NCBI GenBank assembly: GCA_027922465.2
Contig: BQMF02000483.1
Location: forward strand, 1-64,000
Length of the DNA: 64,000 nucleotides
Reading direction: 5' to 3'
DNA from: Turritopsis dohrnii
Lineage: Eukaryota; Cnidaria; Hydrozoa; Anthoathecata; Oceaniidae
The position numbers and the translations under genes were made by a program. Positions 1-10,430 of the stretch are shown piece by piece. The notes below the pieces were generated by a model. It saw only the letters and a list, made by a program, of their open reading frames with translations. It made no database searches and was not told the origin of the DNA. Numbering within the stretch: the stretch's first letter is position 1; the number at the start of each line of letters is the position of its first letter.

Positions 1-1289
1 GAGTGAGACATTATATCACTCAACATAAGCCTTTTCGTTTGCTATGTATGAGAATACAAACAAACAAACCAGTTCTAAAAAGGAAAAAGACAGTCAGAAT
101 GTCATCATAAAAATGATTTTAAAAAACTTAAGTGTTCTAAGTCTTTCTGCTGTACCAAGCCCTTTTACAGTTGCTAATTACATGATATATATTTTTTTGT
201 ACAGACAACAACAGGGTCTAATCTAGGCTGCTCTCTATATGTTTTTTTTTTGTTTTTTTTAAATTTATTTCGCTTTAAAAATTTCGAAAATCACTTATGT
301 ATAGGGGTGTCCAGGGATAACTGACGTTTTGTTGGGTCTCTGGGGTATTGTATTGGCAATGAGGTGACGAAAAATTTGGGCCTTGGTGATGCTTCTGTGA
401 GTTCATTAAAGTTTTGATCGACAATATCTCTTGGTTGATCATAGCAAAAGGAACCCATACATTTTTTTGATCCGTTTTTCGAGCTCTACAACAGGTTATA
501 CTTTTCGTGCGTAATTCTGTTATATATAATTTTAATTTTAGTCACCTATTTTCAACACAGGGTTTTCACATATTGTTTTCGAAATTAAAACCCATAAAAA
601 TCTTTTATGTGGAATTGACTTTTCACAAAGTTCTTCTGAATAATTAGCTAGTATCCCGGGAAAGTTTTTAACTGTGTCTTAGAAAGTAAATGTGTCAAAC
701 TTCTCTTTCCCGTGTGTGAATGAAAAACGTTTCACATATTGGTGAACAGAAAGTGTACCCATGTTATGGAGCTCAATAAACTGAGCAAAAAATGTATGGG
801 AGCATTTCGGTATGATCAATCGTTACGGAAACATTGTCGATTAAAGATTTCGATTATGTCACATTATACTTATATATTGGTATGTTTTCCCCAAAAATGT
901 CACGTTCAATTGGGGATGCAGTGTAATGGTTCTCCCGTCATCAAAAAATCTGACATATGTTGCTGCTACACTGATTGTGAAAAAGCACTTCTCATTGCTC
1001 CATGGTTTTGTAGGCTCCTATGAAGAACTTGACCATAAAATTTAGAATAGTCGTCCTCTAAAATAAAAGTGGAATGTACACTCGCTATTATATATAATTG
1101 CTGATATAGAACATTTGCTTTTTTTCATGTTTTTATAAATATGATATTATTGGTAATACTTATTAAGTATAATTATTATGATTCTTAGTAATAAATATAT
1201 AAAACAAAATATTCTGTTGTTCAAATTTATGCCTAAATGCAATGAATGTATTTGTTGTATTTCTTTGATTTCAGATCTAAAGAAACATC
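1..1289. other. Gene-poor AT-rich stretch
   Basis: I see no supportable gene here. The short open frames have no recognisable domain, no flanking splice signals in phase and low-complexity content. Positions 240-275 are T-rich runs. An unrecognised exon of a gene lying to the left cannot be excluded. Confidence 0.5.
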
Positions 1290-2121
1290 ATGCCTTATGC
1301 CAGCCAACCGAAAGTTAAAATATCTGAATTGTCAGATGAAAATATCAAATTTACTATTGAGAACACTGAACTAGCTAATGGCAAATAGCTTAAGGAGGAC
1401 ATTCATTGCAGAAGTACCAACTATTGCTATTGACTGGGTTCAAATTGAGAACAACAACCTCCGTTCTTCATGATGAATTCATTGCTCATCGTGTTGGCTT
1501 GATACCTAGGACTAGTGATGAATGTGTTTTGCGCGAATGAATTATTCTCGTGACTGTACTTGTAATGATTTCTGCCCTGATTGTTTCTGTTGAATTCACA
1601 TTAGAAGTGAAATGCACTGATGACACCACCCGCCATGTAACTAGCCGTGACCTGATTCATCTGAGCCTAAATTTGTCCCTGTGACATCAAGAAACAAGGA
1701 TGATGATACAGACTATGGAGAAACTGACGACAGTTGTTATCGTAAAGCTGCGGTAAAGGTCAGGAATTGAAGCTTCCGGGCGTTTGCTAAAAAAGGTTTT
1801 GGTAAAGAACATGCGAAATGGAATCCCACTGCTGGTGTTGCATTTGAATACGACCCCGATAATGTTTTGCGACACACAACATATCCGAAACCTGAAGACT
1901 GGCCGAAAAGTGAATATTCGCAGTTAGATGAAGACCAGTACCAAGGGGCTTTTGATGCATCTGCAAAAAGCGGACCTGTTTTATTACAATGTAGAAAGTT
2001 GTGGTTGCTTTAAAGCCTGAAAATATTGTTCTATCAGGGCTTGCTGTTTTGAAAAAGAAACTTAGTGATTTACAAACACAGCATAGTCATGAAATAGCAG
2101 CTGATGTTTTGGCTATCTAGA
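1290..2121 (+). pseudogene. POLR2C: Processed pseudogene of RNA polymerase II subunit RPB3
   Basis: Reading across frames gives an almost full-length RPB3: it opens with [20 protein letters not shown] and later shows [83 protein letters not shown] and [23 protein letters not shown]3 is the alpha-like subunit that nucleates Pol II assembly. The copy has no introns but several indels and in-frame stops, for example after ELANGK near 1386 and around 1540, 1600 and 1770, so it cannot make the protein. Neighbouring genes are clean, so assembly error is unlikely. Loss of introns with dense lesions points to a retrocopy. A pyrimidine-AG just before the ATG may come from the parent's 5' UTR or be chance. 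Confidence 0.93.
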
Positions 2122-2938
2122 CATGAAGTACTTACTTATATATTATTTATTGCTTACCAACGAAAAGCCTTGTCACTTTATACAATAGAAACAGTTGTGA
2201 ATTCTCTTCTAAAGAATTTTTCATTTGGCTGATAATTTAGAAAAATTGTAAAAAAACGAAAATTGCCTTTTGTGTTTCTGTATGTTGTATTTCTTCCAAA
2301 CGCTTTCGGTTTTGTATAAGGAAGCAAAAATGAAGCATATGTTTTTTTATAGTGAGACAATGGCTAGATTTGGTGACTTCAAATTTATCACATTCACCTC
2401 AAAAGGGAGATAATATACATCTAAACGTTTGTTTTTCCTAGTTTAATTTTAATTTTAAAAATCTTGTAGACACGCTTATACATTTAGCATACTACTTCTT
2501 AAGTCACTATTGTCCTTTCTTCTTTGATGCGTTCGGTTTGATTTACAGTGCTTTTCCACTATCAGTTTCTTGCACAAAGTGACTTTTTAAATATATACAA
2601 TTCACAAATCAAACCAAAAGAGATTGAATTTTTGACAGAGTAATTACCCGAACCAATTTTTTAATGTTTACTGAACAAAAAATGGCTATGAATTAACAGT
2701 TGGTTTTTTATTGACAAAATGAGTGTCAGCCAATGATAATAAAAATAAATTGAAATTATTTGGTCACGTTTATTTTTTTTTTACCACGGAAAGTCTAGAT
2801 TTGTGCAAATTAATTATGGTGGAAAAATGCTTTTAAAATGTTTTCATTTTCTGTGTTTTGCTCATTCTTCCAATGCATTTAATATATAATGAGTCAATGA
2901 TGTTCTTTCTCATGACTTGTACAGGTGATAACATAAAG
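2122..2938. other. Intergenic, presumed upstream region of TSFM
   Basis: About 0.8 kb of AT-rich DNA with no coding signal. It separates the RPB3 pseudogene from the TSFM start and should hold the TSFM promoter, but I see no convincing TATA or initiator element. An acceptor-like CTTGTACAG lies 12 bases before the TSFM ATG, so a 5' UTR intron is possible. Confidence 0.45.
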
Positions 2939-4662
2939 ATGGTATTCAATGCATTGTTGAGAAAATTTCATCCAAGACAAGGTTGTTATTGTTTATGAAT
3001 TATTCTTTTACTTCATTATAGATTATCTTCATGTATTTGAGATAAAGTCCTATTCTTTGGAGCTCTTGTTTGTTATTGAGTAGGAGATTTTTTTAAAGAT
3101 TTTTGGTTAAAAAAAAACCTACTTTGTGATTTGATTTTCTCAATCAAAGTTATGAGATAGTATTACAGTTGCCCCCGGTAACTCCACATCTCAGGGTCCT
3201 GGTAAATGTCGAGTTACACGGAGGTCAACTTTTTTTTATGTAATATTTTTGTCCAGCGCTCCGATCACCCCTATTATTTTGCTTTTATAAGGTTCTGATA
3301 CTGCTATCTAAGAATATTTAATCCTGCTTTGCCAACGAAGTGAAGTGTACGTTCCATCTGCATCATCCCCATCTCTTAAATTCACAGGATTTTGATTGAC
3401 GGTGACAGAACATGAGCTCAGAACGATAAATAAGGAAATAACAACAATTAAAATTTTGAAAATGTCAAGTTTATATTATATTTATGTCAAGATAGGTGGG
3501 TGTCGAGTTAGAAATGTTGAAATAGTGGGGGAAATATCCATTCAAAAACGTCAAATCTGGTTGGACCAAAGGAATTATGTCTAGTTAGGCGGGTGTGGCG
3601 ATAGCGAAAGGTCGAGTTAGTGAGGGGCATCAGAAACATTCACACTATGCATATTATACTGTTTCTTTGTTTGTTTTTTAGTTTTGTTTGGAATTGCACA
3701 ATGTAGTACGGTTTCTGTTGCGTCAAAAACTGGCCTGAATAAAGCATTGCTAGTGGAATTACGGAAGAAAACAGGATATTCGTTTTCAAAATGCAACGAG
3801 GCATTGAAAATTTTTGATAATAATGTTGCTGATGCGGAAGCTTGGTTGCATGATCAAGCAGAAAAAGAAGGATGGTCAAAAGCAGACAAATTAAAGGGGC
3901 GATCAACAAACCAAGGTTTAGTTGGGGTGCTTACTGAAGGAAACTTTGCAGCATTAGTAGAGGTATATTTGAAACTTAATAATTTTTTGTAAGTCAGAAG
4001 TATTTGAAGCCAATTGTGTTAATGCTTTCTATTTCTCGAAATAGGTGGCTTGTGAAACGGATTTTGTTGCCAGAAATGAACTTTTCCAGGAGCTTGTTGC
4101 AAGAACTACTGAGTCTACGTTGAAGTTCAGAAAAAATGTTATTTCTCAAAATCAACAAGTGAACTCCATCAATGGTGGTAATATAGCACACTTAAGAGAA
4201 GTGTTAATGACGTATGATTTGGAAAACCTAAAAGTTGTTGATAACGATGCTACATTGGAAGAACTTATTGTTGAAACGGTTGGTAAGATTGGTGAAAATA
4301 TAAAATTGAGGAGGGCCCTGGCTGTAGCTACTAATGAAGGAAATGTTATTGGTGCATCTGTTCATGGCAATACAACAGCAAAAGTTAACGATTGTCTAAT
4401 GGGAACCTTTGCTGCAATTGTTGTGCTAAAACCTAATGAATCTAGGAAAAATATAGAGGATGTATTTCAGTTAGCAAAATCTCTGTCGCAGCATGTTATT
4501 GGTATGAATCCAAAAGTTTTAAAGCCCACTGAAAATATTAATAAAGAAGACACTTTCCTGACACAAGAGTATCTGATGAATGACAAATTAAGTGTCGAGG
4601 AAGTTTTAAAGCAAGCTGATGTTGAATGCATTGATTTTGTAAGATATGCAGTGAATGAATAA
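2939..4662 (+). CDS. TSFM: Mitochondrial translation elongation factor Ts, 3 exons
   Basis: Exons 2939-2981, 3682-3962 and 4045-4662 join in phase (phase 1, then phase 0) to give about 313 residues, close to animal TSFM. The short first exon, MVFNALLRKFHPRQ, is basic and non-acidic like a mitochondrial presequence. The second carries the N-terminal UBA-like helices (LVELRKKTGYSFSKCNEAL). The third begins with the EF-Ts signature ACETDFVARN and continues through the EF_TS dimerisation core with GENIKLRRA. EF-Ts regenerates GTP-ready EF-Tu in mitochondrial protein synthesis. An AATAAA lies within 15 bases after the stop and another near 4856. Intron 1 contains a short inverted-repeat transposon. 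The family call is firm. Exon 1 rests on phase, splice sites and presequence character. Confidence 0.93.
3168..3637. repeat. Pogo/Tigger-like short inverted-repeat element in TSFM intron 1
   Basis: The left end reads ACAGTTGCCCCCGGTAACTC and the right end, inverted, reads ATGCCCCTCACTAACTCGAC. Repeated GTCGAGTTA-type motifs lie inside both ends. Short 'AACTCGA' blocks are typical of pogo/Tigger termini. There is no coding capacity, so this is best read as a non-autonomous copy. The family assignment is inferred. Confidence 0.5.
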
Positions 4663-5020
4663 TGTGTGTGAATAAAAGAAAACTATTGATTGCATTTTTA
4701 TAAGGTACTTTTTTCCGGTTATTAAAGGGAGGTCTTTAGCAATGTATGGAGGTTTTTAAGGGCACTGAAATTCATGTGAATGTTGCCAGCACTTGCCTGT
4801 GTTTATGTAATGTGGTATTTGTGGAACTTTATCATCTATAAAGTGTTTTTGGTACAATAAATTAATGAAGGATGCCATAAGAGTGTGGTATCATTTTTTC
4901 CATGTCATTGAAGGTTATTATGTATTTTATTATTATTCATTGTAGCATTAAACTATAATTAAATATGAATTTGAGAAATTATTTTGGTATTTATCTTGTA
5001 TCTTTTAGATCAGTACTAAA
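4663..5020. other. TSFM 3' end and short spacer
   Basis: Compact intergenic stretch with AATAAA-type polyadenylation signals at about 4670 and 4856. A pyrimidine-rich tract ending in AG (about 5010) lies just before the sulfatase ATG and could be a 5' UTR acceptor. Confidence 0.45.
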
Positions 5021-6697
5021 ATGATCTTTATCATTGGAAGTTTTAGCATCATTCTTCTGAACTATGCTTGCTATGCACAACCTAACTTTCTGATCTTCAT
5101 AGCAGATGATTTAGGAATAGGCGACATAGGTTGTTATGGGAATGATACCATTAGAACACCAAATATTGATTATATTGCAGAAAATGGTATTAAGTTTGGG
5201 CATAATTTAGCTGGAGAGTCTGTTTGTACTCCTAGTAGAGCAGCATTATTGACTGGAAGATATGCTGTGAGAGTTGGTTTGAGTGCTAGACAAAATGAAA
5301 TACGGGTTCCAGTGTATACATCTGGTTCCAGTGGTTTGCCTACCAATGAGAAAACGTTTGCAGACCTGCTAAAAAGGAAAGGCTATAAAAATGGATATTT
5401 TGGAAAATGGCATCTTGGCATTCATTGTGATACCAAGGACTTTTGTCACCATCCATTGAATCGTGGATTTGATTATTATTATGGTATGCCACTCACTAAC
5501 ATTCAGGATTGTGCTGAAAAAGATGTCGGACATCGCGAAGTAATGGAACCTATCCTTCCTTTCCCACCTGCCGAGTATTTCTTTCCTACGATTTTGTTCG
5601 TAGTTGCTTTAATTGTTTTATGTGATTTTCCGATGAGGCGGTTAATTTTGCTTGTTGTGTCATTTTACTTAACACTCTGGGCATTAGATATTTTGTCATT
5701 AGCATTTTATAGAAAATTCAATTGCCTTTTGATGAAAAACAGAAATGTGATTGAACAACCCGTTCGATTTAACACCTTGACTCAAAAACTAACTAGAGAA
5801 GCAGAATCTTTTATTGAGGAAAGCCAAAATACGCCTTTTCTTGCAATAGTTGCATACCATAAAGTACACACTGTGTTAACTGCATCAAAGCAGTTTTCGG
5901 GACAAAGTAACCATGGGAAATACGGTGACAATGTAGAAGAAGTTGATTGGTCTGTTGGGAAAATTCTTGAGAAACTCAGAAATTTGAACTTAACCGATAA
6001 GACTTTGGTTTATTTTACATCAGATCACGGCCCAGCTTTGTACATGACAGTCAACGGGGAGGTGCATGGGGGGTGGAAAGGAATCTATAAAAGCGGAAAG
6101 GGTTCGAGTTGGGAAGGTGGTATCCGAGTACCCACTGTGGCCATGTATCCGAACGTGATACCTCCCAACATTGTTTATGATTATCCCACAAGTGGTTTGG
6201 ATCTGTTTCCAACCTTGTTAACCTTTGCAAATATACCTAAAGTTCAGCACAACTTAGATGGTTTGGATATAAGTCACATATTAAAAGGAGAGTCTGAAAA
6301 GCTTGGAAGATTTTTGTTTCATTATTGTGGGGTGCGTTTACATGCAGTTACCTATGTACCACTCAAAAGCGAAAATGTAATTTGGAAGTTGCATTATGAA
6401 ATACAGAAATGGGACAAAGGTGAAGATTACTGCTATGATGATGCTTGCTCTTGTTTTCCTAATGGAATTGAGATTCTTGAAGATCCATTGCTGTTTGATT
6501 TAGTTACTGATCCAAGAGAATCACAGTCTATTAGCCCTTTCAATGAAATTTATTTGAAAGTTACCCAGGAGATAGCTTCTGCAGTTGAGGAACATCGAAA
6601 AACCTTGCGTCCCGTTGAAAGTCAATTATCGCCAACCAAAAATAGATTTTCTTATCACCGCCAAATGTGTTGTAATTTCCCATTTTGCAGTTGTTAG
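5021..6697 (+). CDS. Steryl-sulfatase-type membrane arylsulfatase, intronless
   Basis: The 558-residue protein has the alkaline-phosphatase fold of type I sulfatases. Residues 1-19 look like a signal peptide. DD at 29-30 bind the metal. CTPSRAALLTGR places the formylglycine cysteine at 69 and the active-site arginine at 73. Lys129 and His131 (FGKWHLG), the HKVH pair at 280-283, Asp335-His336 (TSDHG) and the KSGKGSSWEGGIRVP block at 357-371 complete the active site. Two hydrophobic segments at about 187-206 and 208-228 match the membrane hairpin that distinguishes steryl-sulfatase and its ARSD/E/F/H relatives. It should desulfate steroid or aryl sulfates in the ER lumen or endomembrane system. 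The exact substrate cannot be read. All catalytic residues are present, so it looks active. The absence of introns contrasts with both flanking genes. Confidence 0.93.
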   Translation: MIFIIGSFSIILLNYACYAQPNFLIFIADDLGIGDIGCYGNDTIRTPNIDYIAENGIKFGHNLAGESVCTPSRAALLTGRYAVRVGLSARQNEIRVPVYTSGSSGLPTNEKTFADLLKRKGYKNGYFGKWHLGIHCDTKDFCHHPLNRGFDYYYGMPLTNIQDCAEKDVGHREVMEPILPFPPAEYFFPTILFVVALIVLCDFPMRRLILLVVSFYLTLWALDILSLAFYRKFNCLLMKNRNVIEQPVRFNTLTQKLTREAESFIEESQNTPFLAIVAYHKVHTVLTASKQFSGQSNHGKYGDNVEEVDWSVGKILEKLRNLNLTDKTLVYFTSDHGPALYMTVNGEVHGGWKGIYKSGKGSSWEGGIRVPTVAMYPNVIPPNIVYDYPTSGLDLFPTLLTFANIPKVQHNLDGLDISHILKGESEKLGRFLFHYCGVRLHAVTYVPLKSENVIWKLHYEIQKWDKGEDYCYDDACSCFPNGIEILEDPLLFDLVTDPRESQSISPFNEIYLKVTQEIASAVEEHRKTLRPVESQLSPTKNRFSYHRQMCCNFPFCSC

Positions 6698-7180
6698 TTT
6701 TTAAATGATTAGTCAAAGTAGAAAGATAAAGCAAGATTTATCTTGTGGAATTTGTGTCAAAGGCCTATATGTTGAATAGCATTGTTCTATCTTTTTATTT
6801 TGACAGACTGATTTTATTTTGTAGAAATCATTGTTCATTATTTTTACTTCAATTTTTTCTTCATTCATTTACTTTGAAACATATGGCAGTATATCAATGA
6901 CTCCTACCATTATTTCACAATGCCACAGAAGTTTTTATTGAATTTGAAAAAGATCCTTTCATAAACCACTTTCAAGATAACCACTCCGATCTTTAAATAC
7001 AGTTGTGTTTATTCAAAGCCTTATTGTATAAGATAACCACTTACATACAGTGGCCATTTGTCTCAGGTCCCTCAGTCCCTCAATAGTTTTATAGACTTCA
7101 AGGTTGATATTACGATTCTTTAATTATGTAGGTTTTTATGAGAATGTAGTAACTAATCCAGTTGATGAAGGTACATCGCC
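6698..7180. other. Intergenic between sulfatase and TMEM223
   Basis: No coding signal. The segment from about 7132 follows an acceptor-like TAG and may be 5' UTR of TMEM223. Confidence 0.4.
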
Positions 7181-10003
7181 ATGTACCACCTGCTCACCCT
7201 TGCTTCACGGTGTTGGAACAAAAGTGTATCACTTCAAACTCCTACTTTGTTCAATGTAAGTAAATAATTTTTGGCCTAAACTGTGGCCTTTTGTTTTTTT
7301 TGTAAAGGATGCTTAGGTTTAAGCTAACTAAATTACCCAATTTCCTCAAGTTCAGGAGGTTTTATTTATTTTTGTCCTGTAAAAAGGGAATTGACTTTCA
7401 TTTTCTGTGTAGATTAACTCACGCAAATACCTCAGTGTTCCAAAAGATATTGTGATATACAGCCGTAACCAACCACATGGGATTATACGGATAATTGGAA
7501 TCTGTGCTTTAGGTCAATGGTTTGCTGTTGGGTATATGAGTACTGTCATGTATCAGAATATGCCTGCGTTTTTCCATTGGATTCCAACACAACAGTATGT
7601 TTTCGTTTTATTTTTCATTCAAATTGTTTCTTATTATCATAATAGGAAATGGGAATATTAGAGACAATCATTAAAATCACGAACGAACAAAATCAGTAAT
7701 ACATTGCAAAACTGTATTTCGAGATAGATCTATTTAATTATGTGAGAGGTGTTTGATTTTTTGATTATCTGAAAGCAAGTAGTTCTAAGAACCTTAGTTA
7801 GGCATCCTTGCTGAATCCTCATAGACTTGCATAAAATGTATGTGACCATTAAGATTTAGTTAGAGTTAATGTTGGTTGTTTTAATTCTTCATAATAACAG
7901 TAAAGCCTTTATTTAACTATCATACACACAATCTACCTTTCCAATTGCAGCATAAAGTTATCAGATAGAGTAGGACTGGAACCCACAACCTCTCGCTTGC
8001 TGGGTGATTGCTATAACCAATGCCTCCTAATGATCTCCTGCAATTGGAAAGATACATTGTTTGTGTGATAGCTAATAATACATATGACACATTGGTTTCA
8101 TTTGCCTTTATTTAAATTATTTAGACCACTTTCAACGTCGTCTGATCAGAGATTACCTCTAGCAGACTGGAAGGTTTTATTACTTTTTTTTGTTGTTATT
8201 TCTTTACATGCATTAAATAAAATGTTGATTTTACTGTTTGATGGTGTATTGTTTTTGTAGTATCGATTAGGATTTTCATTGTTTTCCTTCGGAGCTGCAT
8301 CTGTTATGATGACAACAATGGTTATCTATTGTTTCAGGTATTATAGACATTTCATACAATTTTTTGAAAGTTAAGGATATTAAACTTAAGTTAACTGGTG
8401 GACACTGTGCATTGCCGATGTAGTACCATCTTGAGTTTTTTGGTCATGCTAGTTTCACTGCTTGTTCTGCTTGTTACGTCTACTCTATTAAATTCACTAT
8501 CGGCATTTTATTCTGTTTGCACCTTGGCAAGGAGACCTCTCTTCATTCTGATCTTCATGGCACACTACGTTGTTTTTCGCCTGATATTATAATCACATTT
8601 GGACTTTATACTTTGGACTCCAGATTTATGATTTAAGTATTTTCATTGTTGCTGCTAAGATTATTTATTTATTGACGGAAAAATGGTTTTCCAATGGCAG
8701 TGCACTATGGTTTTGGTGGTATATGCTGTTCTTTGTTGTATGCCATAAACTGCCAATCTACCAAAAGAAAGGTACCCTCAAATCCAGATCCATCGTCCAG
8801 CTATGTTGAACGATCCTTGGGCGATTGGATGAAGATCCCATTTGAGGGTTTATGATTTGTAATGACCTTATGGTTGATACTAGCAGCCAACAACAGGAAT
8901 ATCTGAATTGTTGCATTATCAGTCTACAATTTGCAATTTCGTGTTGTGATTATGTGTTTTCCGCTTGGCCAAAATATGATTTTCAGTTTCGGTATTTACT
9001 CTCCTACAATGCCACTTTGAGTTGGGACATGGTTAATGATGATTTGTACAATACGGACTTCTATGACTCCTTTACAGGCCTGTTTCAATTGTCATAGCAC
9101 CGCTCATTTCCCTAGTGTTTGCCCTCAACCATCTCAACACACACCTAACACCGCTCATTTCCAGACCAGTAACCCATGCCACATTCCCACATTTAAAGCT
9201 TCATCAGCCTGAGTACACTTATCAGTCTGCCATTACATTTGACCAATCTTGGTTCAAGATATTTCAAGCAATTGTCGGATTTTGCACATACATTCATTCA
9301 CTGGAAATGGACCAGTTCTGTAAAGGGTGCACCATTTGCCTTGATCATTCTGGCGATGACATTTGCTCTGTCGCTTCAATGCAAACGTAGCTTCAGTTGC
9401 ATCCATGTTCTCACAACATCGATTTTTGACACGTAAGGATATGGTTAAACTTTTAGCATCCAGCCCTCAATAAGGGCGGTGTCTTTTAATTCAAGGAGTT
9501 GGTTATAAGCTGGTAAAACATTTTTGGAATGTGGCATTATTGTTAGTAGATTGCAATGTGAAATTACTTTGCATATCCAATTGACTTGTGAGAAGTTGAA
9601 TTGTGATTTTCTTATTCTACAAAATCATTCTTTTGATACTTTGAAGGTCGGTATCCGCTATTACCTTACTAAAGGCGAGTGATCAAGTTATGATAAGAAC
9701 TTACACTCCACTTGGAACATTTCGTAATTTTGTGGTGAGTGTTCGGAATGTCTCTGCACTTCAACCTAGATTAGGTAAGAAATTCTAAATGTCTTTTCTA
9801 CTTTGCCTTTTGTCACTGTTAATGAGTATTTTTATCTCTTTTGTTTTTCTGTTTTTCTAGGTAATATGTCACAGATCCCTTTGAAAGTTAAAGACCACAA
9901 ATTCAATTACATGGTTGAAAAATCAGGAGACTTTCCACATCCATCACTGTTTGATCGTACAGTTGGAATCAAGCGGGACTTTGGAATTGAAAAGAAAAGT
10001 TAG
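7181..10003 (+). CDS. TMEM223: TMEM223 mitochondrial inner-membrane protein, 6 exons
   Basis: Exons 7181-7255, 7413-7594, 8125-8173, about 8261-8337, 9647-9774 and 9861-10003 join in phase to about 217 residues (human about 200). The start MYHLLTLASRCWNK is presequence-like. Exon 2 has KDIVIYSRNQPHG followed by the first hydrophobic segment. Exon 4 encodes the second (LFSFGAASVMMTTMVIYCF). Exon 5 has MIRTYTPLGTFRNFVVSVRN, and the last exon has the family-defining LPLKVK-like QIPLKVKDHKFNYMVEKSGD and HPSLFDRTVG. TMEM223 has been linked to cytochrome c oxidase (complex IV) biogenesis. An AATAAA follows at about 10042. Intron 3-4 and intron 4-5 positions are sharp, but the start of exon 4 may be off by a couple of bases. 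Intron 4 is loaded with retroelement debris. Confidence 0.9.
7915..8073. repeat. Hairpin element with 36-bp inverted arms around a tRNA-like core
   Basis: The arms at 7915-7950 and 8038-8073 are near-perfect inverted repeats (both contain TTTCCAATTGCAG against CTGCAATTGGAAA). The core, read on the reverse strand, contains GAGGTTGTGGGTTCCAGTCC, which fits a Pol III B box and T-arm, and upstream TGGTTATAGC, which resembles an A box. It lies in TMEM223 intron 2. It could be a MITE that captured a tRNA-derived SINE head. It is not a functional tRNA gene because no full cloverleaf is visible. Confidence 0.6.
8850..9390 (+). pseudogene. Degenerate retroelement gag-like ORF with zinc knuckle
   Basis: Broken frames read AWPKYDFQFRYLLSYN, LSWDMVNDDLYN and, after a frame change at about 9078, CFNCHSTAHFPSVC, a CX2CX4HX4C zinc knuckle. 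A second Cys/His-rich stretch (FCKGCTICLDHSGDDIC) follows near 9313. The arrangement 'AW.KYD..FR....NP.L.WD....DL' plus a knuckle is seen in ORF1 proteins of invertebrate retroelements. It lies entirely in TMEM223 intron 4, sense orientation. There are stops and shifts throughout and no polymerase nearby. The surrounding 8398-8850 probably belongs to the same relic. Confidence 0.55.
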
Positions 10004-10430
10004 TGCTGTAAAAAATGGACATCTCATTTTATAACATCTTCAATAAACTGCTGATAAGGAAATTTATATGGTTCATCATTCACATTAACTACCACACAGT
10101 CTGATGTTTGACATCTCCCCATATCAATTACCCTGTAATCGATGAAGTTAGTTTGTTTCCAAAGTCTTTTTGGAAATTATGAGAGAATATTATTTTTGTA
10201 TGTAGTTATTAAAAACACATTATTGATGGTATTATTATAAAGTTTCTATTGTATAATAATCACTATTGGACACAAATTCTGTTCCATTCTATTCCAATGA
10301 CCTTTCTTAGAAAATTAGTTTTGAAATGTTTGCTATTGTTGTTAAGAATATTTCTGCTTAACTTTGCTATGACTAGTATTTCCTCTTATTGTACTTATCA
10401 TATATATTAGTATGAAAGATCAATTAAAGC

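Noticed and set aside
739..1023. 94-codon open frame
   Set aside because: No domain, odd composition, no supporting splice sites or homologous copy in the window.
7960..8040. Functional tRNA gene
   Set aside because: Only B-box-like and loose A-box-like blocks are present; no full cloverleaf or acceptor stem.
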